DNA of 64,000 bases from positions 122,954,124-123,018,123 of the forward strand of contig NC_083347.1 of NCBI RefSeq assembly GCF_019175385.1, written 5' to 3'. This stretch comes from Lycium barbarum (taxonomy: Eukaryota > Streptophyta > Magnoliopsida > Solanales > Solanaceae). This document shows, one piece after another, positions 1-9,674 of the stretch (its first letter is position 1; each line of letters begins with the position of its first letter). Below the pieces are notes generated by a model that was given only the letters and a program-made list of their open reading frames with translations, was not told the origin of the DNA and made no database searches. A program made the translations under genes and the position numbers.

Positions 1-950
1 CATTTATAGCTCCTGCAGTTATGAAAGTTAACAAATATATCCCAAATAACACCATTGACTTCAGGCGGTGGATCGGGCCGGGTAAGATATGGGAATGAGT
101 TATTTTTTATGAAATCGGGTTATTTGAATTAATTTGAGAATTACCGTCAAATGAAGGATATATTTGCTAACTTTGATAACAGCAGGGCCATAAATGACCC
201 AAAATTAGTTCGGAGGATATTTTTATCCATTAAAATAAGAATATTTTTGACCCTTTTCCCGTTAGAGAAAGTAAATTATGTTAGAAAATGTTCAAAATCC
301 AATCCCACAAAATGCAAGCAATTAATTTGCCACCAACATTGTCTTTAATCTTTATTCCTTTTGGGGTAGTTTGATTTGAGTTGAAAAATAATTAACCTCA
401 ACATAAAGTTTCACTTAAAATAATACAATGTTTCATTTCTGTGGTAACCCCATTAAATTATACGAAAATTTATGTATTATTTTATGTAAACTAAAATATG
501 AATAAGAGTATGTATAGTAACACATATATTAAATTACTTAAAGACAAAAATGTACTTTTATAGTAGAGGTTAATTTATGTATATCATTTTCGTTATTAAT
601 TATGTGAGACTTTTTTCTTTTTAATCAGTCCGAGAAAGAATGACATTTTTTTATAGTAACAATTTAAACTTTAGATTTCTCATTTTTCCCTTAATGATAT
701 GATTTAAAGAAGCAAAAATATATGTGACTTATTTTAGATCATAAATTTCAAAAAAACTTTGAACTCTGAGCTCATTCAAACACTTTCACATAAAATTGAG
801 ACGTATAGAGTAATAACTACCGCAAAACAATATTTTGTCATTGAACATCGCATATTATAATCACTTTATTATTAAAAACCGCATAAATAATTGGTCCTTA
901 CACAAGAGCATTTCAACAAGCGAACAAAATCATCATCAAACACTTGATCA

Positions 951-1648
951 GAGTTTTAAAAGGCAGTTTCAGGATTCGTCGCTGGACGGTACACTGACAA
1001 AATGCTTGGGGCCTAGCGTGCAGGGCTTAGTTCCTGTGAGGCTTACGCCCTAAGCGCCCGACTGTACGCCCTAAACACGTTTAATGTCCAACGCTCGCGG
1101 CTCGCCTTACAGTTCTTATACAAATTATATGCATTCCTTAGTTAAATCGGTGACCTTCATAATTCTTTAACAAATGAATGATACTTAATAGTTTTTCATC
1201 TTCTATAGAAATAAGAAGATTGAGTGTAATCCAAATAACAAGTCGTAATATTACATATTTACTATTTGAGAACATAGTGAGGGTCACTTAATATTTCAGA
1301 ATAGCTTTTATTTCATTGTATTATTTATACTTGTAACTTTTATTTCATTGTATTATTTATACTTGTAAAATTATGTTTATATATAATCAAATTGTAAGTG
1401 GCGTATAATGAATTGTTTTGATTAATATTTTTGTGAGGATCAAACGCATATATATGTATATATATACGCACTTCTTTTGTTTATAGTTTTCTTTTATTTA
1501 TGTTTTTACATAATTTTACCTATTTAAAAATATTTATCGTAATTATATTATTTTATAAAATACTAAAAATTAAATATTCATGGGGCTTAAGCCCCGCTGA
1601 GGCATATGTAAACCAAACAACACGCCCCACCTTTTAAAAACATTGCAC
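951..1648 (+). repeat. Dispersed repeat with TTTTAAAAGG ends (copy in A)
   Basis: The sequence begins with ttttaaaaggcag and ends with cgccccaccttttaaaaac, so its ends are short imperfect inverted repeats. The interior has the distinctive text gcctagcgtgcagggcttag and gaggcttacgccctaagcgcc. Related pieces occur at 7611-8266, at 51261-51560 and, inverted, at 54156-54462. It looks like a non-autonomous DNA element. I could not fix a target-site duplication, so the superfamily is open. Confidence 0.6.
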
Positions 1649-2036
1649 TTGATATCCAAAGGAAGAACCCGATGAACAATTAGGGGTTCATTTTATACCC
1701 AAATGGACAGGTAAACTTAGTGAAGACACTTACGCGAAGCACACCTACATTAACTCCTGCGTAACTTATTTCTAAACCAAACATCACGTTGGCTGTGTTT
1801 GGTATGGAGGAAAATATTTTTCGAAAAATATTTTTCAATTTTCGTTTGGTCAAAGTAGGAAAAACAAGTTCACAAGTGGCATTTCAACAATCACCCAACC
1901 CACCCCTTCCACCCCACCCCCTTCAAAATAATTTATTTTTGTGTTTTCTACACCCCACCCCCCTTTCAAAATATTATTTTTTCCTTAAAAAAGTTTTTAT
2001 TTTTTATTTTTTACACCACCCAACCCTACCCCACCC

Positions 2037-2637
2037 TAGGGGTGGGCATGGTACAATATTAAAAGCTTCGGTACGGTAATTTTGATTTCTAAAAATATTA
2101 TACCATTACCGTACCAAATTTATTCTGTATGGTTTGATATTTTAAAGTTCAATTTCGGTATATTACGGTACGATAAATCGGTACCATAATTTGTCCGACT
2201 TCGACTTACATATACTCATATCGTGGAGAACTATGATTTCTGTTACTTAAGAAGCGTCTTAATCATTATGTACTAAACACCTTACACATGTAAAAATATT
2301 CAAAAACAAGTACAAGCAATCCCCTTCGTAAATCAATTATACAAAAAAGACATTTAAATCAAGATAGAGTAGTCACAGTTCCAACGTTTAAACAATTAGT
2401 TTTCTAATAATACTAGTTTATACATTTGTTAGTATTATAATACTAAGATATATGAATTGTATATGTAATTATATACTTCGGTATGGTATTCGGTATTTTC
2501 TTTATGAATATCGAATACCGTACCGAATACCAAACTTTTTAAAAATGCATACCAAATACCATAATACCAAAATTGCGATATAAATTTTTTTGATTTCGGT
2601 ATGGTAATCAGTATTTGACATACCATGCCCACCCCTA
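2037..2637. mobile_element. hAT-type MITE with 8-bp target duplication
   Basis: The inverted ends are TAGGGGTGGGCATGGTA at the left and its complement TACCATGCCCACCCCTA at the right, an exact 17-bp match. They are flanked by the 8-bp direct repeat CCCCACCC at 2029-2036 and 2638-2645. Eight-bp target duplications and short TAG-initial ends are typical of hAT elements. The 601-bp interior is AT-rich with many near-repeats of cggtatggta and has no open transposase frame. In copy B the corresponding element (about 8717-9295) has lost its left end. Confidence 0.85.
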
Positions 2638-3017
2638 CCCCACCCCACCACCCCCTCCAAAATAATAATTTTTTTTTTCTAAAAAAGTTTTGAAAATATT
2701 TTTTTTTTGGTTTTCTGCGATACCCCCTACTCCCTCCAAGAAAATTATTTTAAAAAAATGGTTTTGAAAAGTTTTCTTTTTTGATTTTCTCCACCCACCG
2801 CCCCCTCCCCCTGCCCGCTCACCCCCTACCCCTCCTAAATTTTGTACTTCATATTTAATTTACCTTTATAAAAAAATTATAAAAGTTTGCGTGGTTAAAT
2901 TTGGTGTGGGGTGGGTTGTAGTTGGGGCGTAGGGGTGGGTAAGAAATTTTTTCTCATTTTTTATAATTTTTTATAAAGTAAAATAAAATATATGAAATAG
3001 AAAATTTGGAGGGGGGT

Positions 3018-3236
3018 GGGGGGTGAGCGGGAGGGTTGGATGGAGCGTTGGTGGGTGGTGGTGTGGGGTTGGGGTGGGTGAAGATGAAGTGCGTTCCAGG
3101 GTGGTGGTTGGGATTTGGTTGGAGGGTGGGGTGGGGTGTGTGGTGGAGGGTGGGTGCTTGGGGTGGGTGGTGGGTGTGGGGGTTGGTGTGGTGTGGGGTG
3201 GTGGCATTGGGGTGGGGTTCGTGGGGCTTGGGTGTG
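3018..3236 (+). repeat. G/T-rich low-complexity tract (copy A; copy B at 23521-23735)
   Basis: About 220 bases of almost only G and T on the plus strand, such as gggtggggtggggtgtg. Runs of three or more G separated by one or a few T give G-quadruplex-capable sequence. The overlapping Pro/His/Thr-rich and Gly/Trp/Val-rich open frames on both strands result from this composition and are not genes. The gypsy element in copy B inserted at the left edge of this tract. Confidence 0.8.
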
Positions 3237-3569
3237 TATTTTCCGAAAAATATAATGTTTTATACCTACCAACCGAACATGAAAAATAAGCAAGAAATTC
3301 ACTTATTTTTTCCTACCCAACCAAACATGAGAAAATAAGTAGAAATTCACTTATTTTCCAAGAACACACTTTTGTGGAAAACATTTTCCTGCATACCGAA
3401 CACACGTTTAATTTTTTTTTCTTCGTCTATTATGTAATTGGGCAACTTACGTGTCTTCATAAGTATAGCTAACACGACGCACCTCATTACTAATATACTA
3501 GTAGAATTTACACTAAATTTATGTATTAGTACATTTTATTATGTGTAATAATATACTACTAAGAATACT

Positions 3570-4110
3570 TATATTAGTACACGTTGTATATAGGGCAAAA
3601 TCCGTAGACGCCACGGGATGAATCAGAGGATGACACGTGACAATGGTGATAGATCAGATTAGAGTGAACAAACGAGGGCTCCGGGAAAGCATAAGGATGC
3701 TCCGGAGGAGTAAATTGGCAGCCGCTTCCGGAGATAGAAATTAGAAGAGGTCCGAAAAAGCATGCCAACTCACTGTTCAAATGTCATTCAATGTGCAGCC
3801 ATTGCAAGAAACCCCAAGTCTTCCTCCAGTCTTAAATGTGCATTATTAATCTGTGCGTTTGACATTAATATGGGTAATGAATAGGGCATGATTTGTGGAT
3901 CATACACCCCATAGCTCTAGTATAAAGAGATGTGCTCATCTCATTGTAAACATCATCTGAAACATTATACAACAATACATAGTATTCATATTATTCTTAT
4001 CATTTGCTCTTTCTTGCTTAATTTGTGGTGTTTATAGTGATTCACCGCGCGAAGACTTTAGCTCAAAGACTCTCCAAGGCCCACGCTACGCAACTAATTA
4101 TGCTTTATTT
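3570..4110 (+). repeat. Possible LTR remnant (copy A; copy B 24063-24600)
   Basis: The stretch contains tagtataaagagatgtgctc, a TATA-like box, followed by a run of the kind common in transcribed plant LTR leaders (catctcattgtaaacatc, then repeated acaacaatacatagtattc) and ending near ccaaggcccacgctacgc. I could not find matching LTR ends or a target duplication, so this is a guess from composition and layout. Copy B holds an extra block of about 40 bases in it. Confidence 0.3.
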
Positions 4111-4257
4111 TCATTTGTCTAGTTAATTATTACTTGCTATTTCATAATTTTAGTTACACTAATCCATGTGTCCTTAACCACGTACACAAATTTAACTGTA
4201 ACAATTTTCTATGTAAACACACGTGGATAAGTGTCCTTAAATACTAAAGTACCTTTA

Positions 4258-5521
4258 GGGCCTGTTTGGAAAGCCACCCAGGTAATTGGAATTGGGTGTA
4301 ATTGGGTGTAATTACACAGTTTGGCCTCTTTGTTTGACCAGGTAATTACACAGTTAGGTGGGAATTGGGTGTAATTGACAGGGTGTAATTACACTCTCCA
4401 ATTCTCAAGGGGGGGGCTGAGAATTGGGTGTAATTACACCCTGTAATTACAGAGTAATTTTTTAGTTTATTTCTTTTTTATTTTATTTTATTTATTTTCT
4501 TTTTTATTTTATTTTAATTTCTTTGATTTTCTATTTTTTTTTTATTTCTATTAATTAATTTTTTTTTATTTTTTAAAATATATTTTTCTTTTTATATTAT
4601 TTATATTTCATTTCCTTTCTTCTCATTTCCAACCTTTACTTCTTGTGGTTCCATGTAATTGCTCATATTTTTTTATTTTATTTTATTTATTTCATTTCGC
4701 ATAACAGTATTATTATTCTAATTTTTGAAACTACATCTCTTAATATTAGAAAGAATGAGTCATTAACAAACTTGACATATAATGAGTGACGTTATTAAAG
4801 TATAATTTCGTTGTGAATGTGGTTATAGACTTATATTTTCCCTTTCTTTTGAATTATAGGAGTATTTACTTATGTTACGTTGGAACTTACTTATGTAATG
4901 TTGGAATTTGACATAAGAGTATTATGTTAAAAAAAATTCTTTTGGATTTTGAATTTAGGTTATATTTTTTACTTTAATTTATTTGTTTTAATACTATTGA
5001 CTTGTTACTTCACATTACTTGTTGTTTATTTTTCACTTATAATTGATAGAATTTTTGTTAAACATTTGAATAATATTGTAGCATTATATTTATAAATATT
5101 CTTTTTTTTCTCAAACATCAAATCCCATGATGTTCTCACAAAAAAAGTATTTATAATCAATTAAAATAAAAATATTATTAATTTGAAATTATATATCAAC
5201 TATTTTTTACAATATTACTTACAAATATATGATTAATAATTAACATATTTTCAAGAAATAATGTGTTATTAAATAGTTAATTTAACATCATGTATAAAGG
5301 CACATATTTTTTAAATATTAATTTTAAATTTTTATAGTGAAGTTTTATTTTAAAATTAAATTAACTGTGTAATTACACTTGTGCAGCCAAACAACACACT
5401 TGTAATTACACTATAATTACATTATGACAAACAAACAGGTCATTGTAATTACAATACTGTGTAATTACTAGGGTAGTAATTACACCAATTCCAATTACCA
5501 GGTGGCTTTCCAAACAGACCC
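4258..5521. mobile_element. PIF/Harbinger-type non-autonomous element, 1264 bp
   Basis: The ends are inverted: GGGCCTGTTTGGAAAGCCACC at the left and GGTGGCTTTCCAAACAGACCC at the right. The 3-bp target duplication TTA lies at 4255-4257 and 5522-5524. Copy B keeps the unoccupied site with a single TTA (24788-24790), so the boundaries are exact. TTA duplications and GGGCCTGTTTGG ends are the signature of PIF/Harbinger (Tourist-like) elements. Both subterminal regions are dense in copies of gtaattacac in both orientations. The centre is plain AT-rich DNA with no transposase frame. Confidence 0.92.
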
Positions 5522-5780
5522 TTAAAGTAGTGCAGTTCTGGAATAACAAATCCAGCATGTTATGTATCGTCGTATAACAATTCATATAGTACTAGCACGA
5601 TATATTAATTCTAATGTTTTATTCATAGTAGCGGTGGAGGTAAACTTTTCACTAAAGAGATTCAAAATATAACGAAATGAATAAGCATAAGAAGAAGCTT
5701 AGGGATTCAACATCTACTAAATATATACATAAAAAATAATTTTGATCTTGTATATATAATGTAATTCTTTTCTTTTGAAA

Positions 5781-5886
5781 ACAACCTCTCTACCTCCTCA
5801 AGGTTGGGGTAAGGTCTGGTACGCTCTACTCTTTCCAGACCCCATTTGTGATATTACACTGGATATATATTGTTATTGTTGTTATA
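5781..5886 (+). mobile_element. SINE 3' part with TTG-type tail (copy A; copy B 25046-25150)
   Basis: Contains ctctctacctcctcaaggt, ggggtaaggtctggtac and ccagacccca, followed by attacactggatat and a tail of gttattgttgtt. This is the 3' body and tail of a Solanaceae TS/SolS-type SINE. The 5' promoter end is absent. The copy-B version is slightly closer to the usual sequence and has a gttgttgttgtt tail. Confidence 0.7.
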
Positions 5887-6320
5887 TATAGTGTAATGTT
5901 TTACAAAAAGAATTCTGATTAATCCCTTACGATACCTAGCTCCACCTTTGTACATTAGCAATCTCTATATTATATTTTTTTCTGATTTAACCAATCGGTG
6001 TTTAAAATTTATCATTCGACTAATCTAGATTCATGTCATAAGAAAACTCATTAATGGGATTTTAGTGCTCCAAGCTAAGATTAAACACAATACTTTTGTT
6101 ATATAAAGATGATTTTTTTTTTTAATTATTCCAGTACCTCCCTTAGTGATTCAGTATCTACATTATAATTCCTGCATGGCTAGACCTTAAACGACCCCTT
6201 AAATGATGAAACGTTAGGGATGAAATCAAATTTAAGGCCTAACATCAAGAACATTTGTGGAATTTTCTCTAAAACTACTTGCGCAATTGTTAAAGATCCA
6301 ATATTTTTTATTTACCACCA

Positions 6321-6492
6321 ATTTTACAATACCAGATATGACACGCGACCTCTAACTAGATTATGGTTGTAATTGGGTCGGATGCATGAGTCGGATTTTT
6401 TTAATTAATTTGAGATTTAAAATTTGACTGATTTAATTAAATGACGTTGACCTCTAATTGAAGGTCACGTGTCATGTCTGGTATTATAAAAC
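6321..6492. mobile_element. Short MITE-like inverted repeat
   Basis: The left arm (ttttacaataccagatatgac and on through cgacctctaactaga) is mirrored by the right arm (tctaattgaaggtcacgtg through ctggtattataaaa), giving about 38-bp imperfect arms around some 95 bases. There is no coding capacity. The flanking duplication is unclear. Confidence 0.5.
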
Positions 6493-6603
6493 ATGTGTTA
6501 ATGAAAAATGGCATAGATGAGTCATTTTGGTAACGAGCGATGCCATAAATGAGTCAAACTATTGATCAGTGGCATAAATGAGTCATTTCCAACAATTTGA
6601 TGC

Positions 6604-6925
6604 ATATTTGAGCCTTTTTCGTTGTTTTAATGGCTAAAAATATCTTCCGAACTAATTTTTAGTCATTTATAGCTCCTGTAGTTATGAAAGTTAACAAATA
6701 TATTCCAAATAACACCATTGACTTCAGGCGGTGGATCGGGCCGGGTAAGATATGAGAATGAGTTATTTTTTATGAAATCAGGTTATTTGAATTAATTTGA
6801 GAATTACCGTCAAATGAAGGATATATTTGCTAACTTTGATAACAGCAGGGCCATAAATGACCCAAAATTAGTTCGGAGGATATTTTTATCCATTAAAATA
6901 AGGATATTTTTGACCCTTTTCCCGT
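6604..6925. repeat. Inverted-repeat (MITE-like) element
   Basis: The left arm at about 6610-6676 (attttagccattaaaac and ccgaactaatttttagtca when both strands are read) is mirrored at about 6846-6920 (gccataaatgacccaaaatt, gttcggaggatattttt). In copy A only the right arm is inside the window (about 183-260). The open frame starting at 6814 (and at 151 in A) lies across this structure and is not a gene. Confidence 0.5.
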
Positions 6926-7610
6926 TAGAGAAAGTAAATTATGTTAGAAAATGTTCAAAATCCAATCCCACAAAATGCAAGCAATTAATTTGCCACCAAC
7001 ATTGTCTTTAATCTTTATTCCTTTTGGGGTAGTTTGATTTGAGTTGAAAAATAATTAACCTCAACATAAAGTTTCACTTAAAATAATACAATGTTTCATT
7101 TCTGTAGTAACCCCATTAAATTATACGAAAATTTATGTATTATTTTATGTAAACTAAAATATGAATAAGAGTATGTATAGTAACACATATATTAAATTAC
7201 TTAAAGACAAAAATGTACTTTTATAGTAGAGGTTAATTTATGTATATCATTTTCGTTATTAATTATGTGAGACTTTTTTCTCTTCAATCAGTCCGAGAAA
7301 AAATGACATTTTTTAATAGTAACAATTTAAACTTTAGACTTCTCATTTTTCCCTTAATGATATGATTTATAGAAGCAAAAATATATGTGACTTATTTTAG
7401 ATCATAAATTTCAAAAAAACTTTGAACTCTGAGCTCATTCAAACACTTTCACATAAAATTGAGACGTATAGAGTAATAACTACCGCAAAACAATATATTA
7501 TCATTGAACATCGCATATTATAATCACTTTATTATTAAAAACCACATAAATAATTGGTCCTTACACAACAGCATTTCAACAGCGAACAAAATCATCATCA
7601 AACACTTGAT

Positions 7611-8266
7611 CAGAGTTTTAAAAGGCAGTTTCAGGATTCGTCGCGGGACGGGACACTGACAAAATGCTCGGGGCCTAGCATGCAGGGCTTAGTTCCTGTG
7701 AGGCTTACGCCCTAAGCGCCCGACTATACGCCCTAAACACGCTTAATGCCCAACGCTCGCGGCTCGCCTTACAGTTCTTACACAAATTATATGCATTCCT
7801 TAGTTAAATCGGTGACCTTCATAATTCTTTAACAAATGAATGATACTTAATAGTTTTTCATCTTCTATAGAAATAAGAAGATTGGGTATAATCCAAATAA
7901 CAAGTCGTAATATTATGTATTTACTATTTGAGAACATAGTGAGGGTCACTTAATATTTCAGAATAACTTTTATTTCATTGTATTATTTATACTTGTAAAA
8001 TTATGTTTATATATAATCAAGTTGTAAGTGACGTATAATGAATTGTTTTGATTAATTTTTTTGTGAGGATCAAACACATATATATGTATATATATACGCA
8101 CTTCATTTGTTTATAATTTTCTTTTATTTATGTTTTTACATAATTTTACTTAATTTAAAAATATTTATCGTAATTATATTATTTTATAAAATACTAAAAA
8201 TTAAATATTCATTAGGCTTTTGTCCCGCTGAGGCATATGTAAAATGCCCCCACCTTTTAAAAACAC
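7611..8266 (+). repeat. Dispersed repeat with TTTTAAAAGG ends (copy in B)
   Basis: Copy-B counterpart of 951-1648, reaching the same end with caccttttaaaaacactgc. It lacks the duplicated block acttttatttcattgtatta seen near 1320-1360 in copy A. No protein is encoded. Confidence 0.6.
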
Positions 8267-9669
8267 TGCACTTGATATCCAAAGGAAGAACCCGATGAAC
8301 AATTAGGGGTTCATTTTCAACCCAAATGGACAGGTAAATTTAGTGAAGACACTTACGCGAAGCACACCTGCATTAATTCCTGCGTAACTTATTTCTAAAC
8401 CAAACAACACGTTGGCTGTGTTTGGTATGGAGGAAAATATTTTTCGAAAAATATTTTTCAATTTTCGTTTGGTCAAAATTTTTGGAAAACATTTTCTTTA
8501 GAAAAATAAGTTTAAAAATGGAGAAAATGACTTCCCTAATCAAAGTAGGGAAAATAAGTCCACAAGTGACATTTCAACAACCACCCAACCCACCCCCCTT
8601 CAATTTTTTTTTTTTTTTTTTTTTTTGTGTTTTCTACACCCCACCCCCCCTTCAAAATATTATTTTTTCCTTAATTGTTTTTTTTTTGGTTTTTTACACC
8701 ACCCAACCCTACCCCAGTATTAAAAACTTCGATACGGTAATTTTGGTTTCTAAAAATATTATACCATTACCGTACCAAATTAATTCTGTATGGTTCGATA
8801 TTTTAAAGTTCGATTTCGGTATATTACGGTACGGTAAATCAGTACCATAGTTTGTCCGACTTCGACTTACATATACTCATATCGTGGAGAACTATGACTT
8901 CTGTTACTTAAGAAGCGTCTCAATTATTATGTACTAAACACCTTACACATGTAAAAATATTCAAAAGAAAGTACAAGCAATCCCCTTCGTAAATCAATTA
9001 TACAAAAAAGACATTTAAATCAAGATAGAGTAGTCACTTCCAACGTTTAAACAGTTAGTTTTCTAATAATACTAGTTTATATATTTGTTAGTATTATAAT
9101 ACTAAGATATATGAATTGTATATGTAATTATATACTTCGGTATGGTATTCGGTATTTTCTTTATGAATATCGAATACCGTACCAAATACCAAACTTTTTA
9201 AAAATGCATACCAAATACCATAATACCAAAATTGCGTTATAAAAAATTTCGATTTCAGTATGGTAATCGGTATCTGACATACCATGCCCACCCCTACCCC
9301 ACCCCACCACCCCCTCCAAAATAATAAATTTTTTTTTCTAAAAAGGTTTTGAAAAGATTTTTTTTTTGGTTTTCTGCGATACCCCCCACCCCCTCCAAGA
9401 AAATTATTTTAAAAAAAAAAGGTTTTGAAAAGCTTTTTTATTTTTTTATTTTCTCCACCCACCGCCCCCTCCCCCTGCCCGGTCACCCCCTACCCCTCCT
9501 GAATTTTGTACTTCATATTTAATTTTCCTTTATAAAAAATTATAAAAGTTTGCGTGGTTATATTTGGTGCGGGGCGGGTTGTAGTTGGGGCGTAGGGGTG
9601 GGTAAGAAATTTTTTCTCATTTTTTATAAAAGTAAAATAAAATATATGAAATAGAAAATTTGGAGGGGG

Positions 9670-9674
9670 GTGGG
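9670..9674. repeat. Target-site duplication GTGGG (left); partner at 23520-23524
   Basis: GTGGG immediately precedes TGTCACGACC and is repeated directly after GGTCGTGACA. Copy A at the same place has a single uninterrupted run (ggggggtggggggtgagcgg). Five bases is the expected duplication for Ty3/gypsy integrase. Confidence 0.85.

Larger units (their letters stand above)
1794..3404 (+). mobile_element. Non-autonomous DNA element with TGTGTTTGGTATGG termini (copy A)
   Basis: The left end reads TGTGTTTGGTATGG followed by aggaaaatattttt. The right end, read on the other strand, is TGTGTTCGGTATGC followed by aggaaaatgttttcc. These are imperfect terminal inverted repeats of about 25 bp. The interior holds C-rich and G/T-rich low-complexity tracts and a nested hAT-type MITE (2037-2637). 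There is no transposase. A 356-bp relative with the same ends lies at 45129-45484. I found no convincing target-site duplication. Confidence 0.65.
1..6303 (+). repeat. Tandem segmental duplication, copy A (left end outside window)
   Basis: From base 1 this copy matches the sequence from 6664 onward line by line, at an offset of 6663. The match resumes after the gypsy insertion in copy B and ends at 6303 (B: 25559), after the shared text gatccaatat. Without insertions both copies are about 5.04 kb over the compared part. No host gene is present. The open frames here (for example 151-348 and 3574-3780) show no recognisable protein and lie in repeat DNA. The content is AT-rich sequence, nested MITEs, a GT-rich tract, an LTR-like remnant and a SINE fragment. 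Confidence 0.93.

Noticed and set aside
151..348. 65-residue frame, repeated at 6814-7011
   Set aside because: It overlaps one arm of an inverted-repeat element. The near-identity of the two copies is due to the segmental duplication.
2961..3338. Pro/His/Thr-rich and Gly/Trp/Val-rich open frames (also at 23478-23837)
   Set aside because: Both strands are open because the tract is almost only G and T. No conserved protein features.
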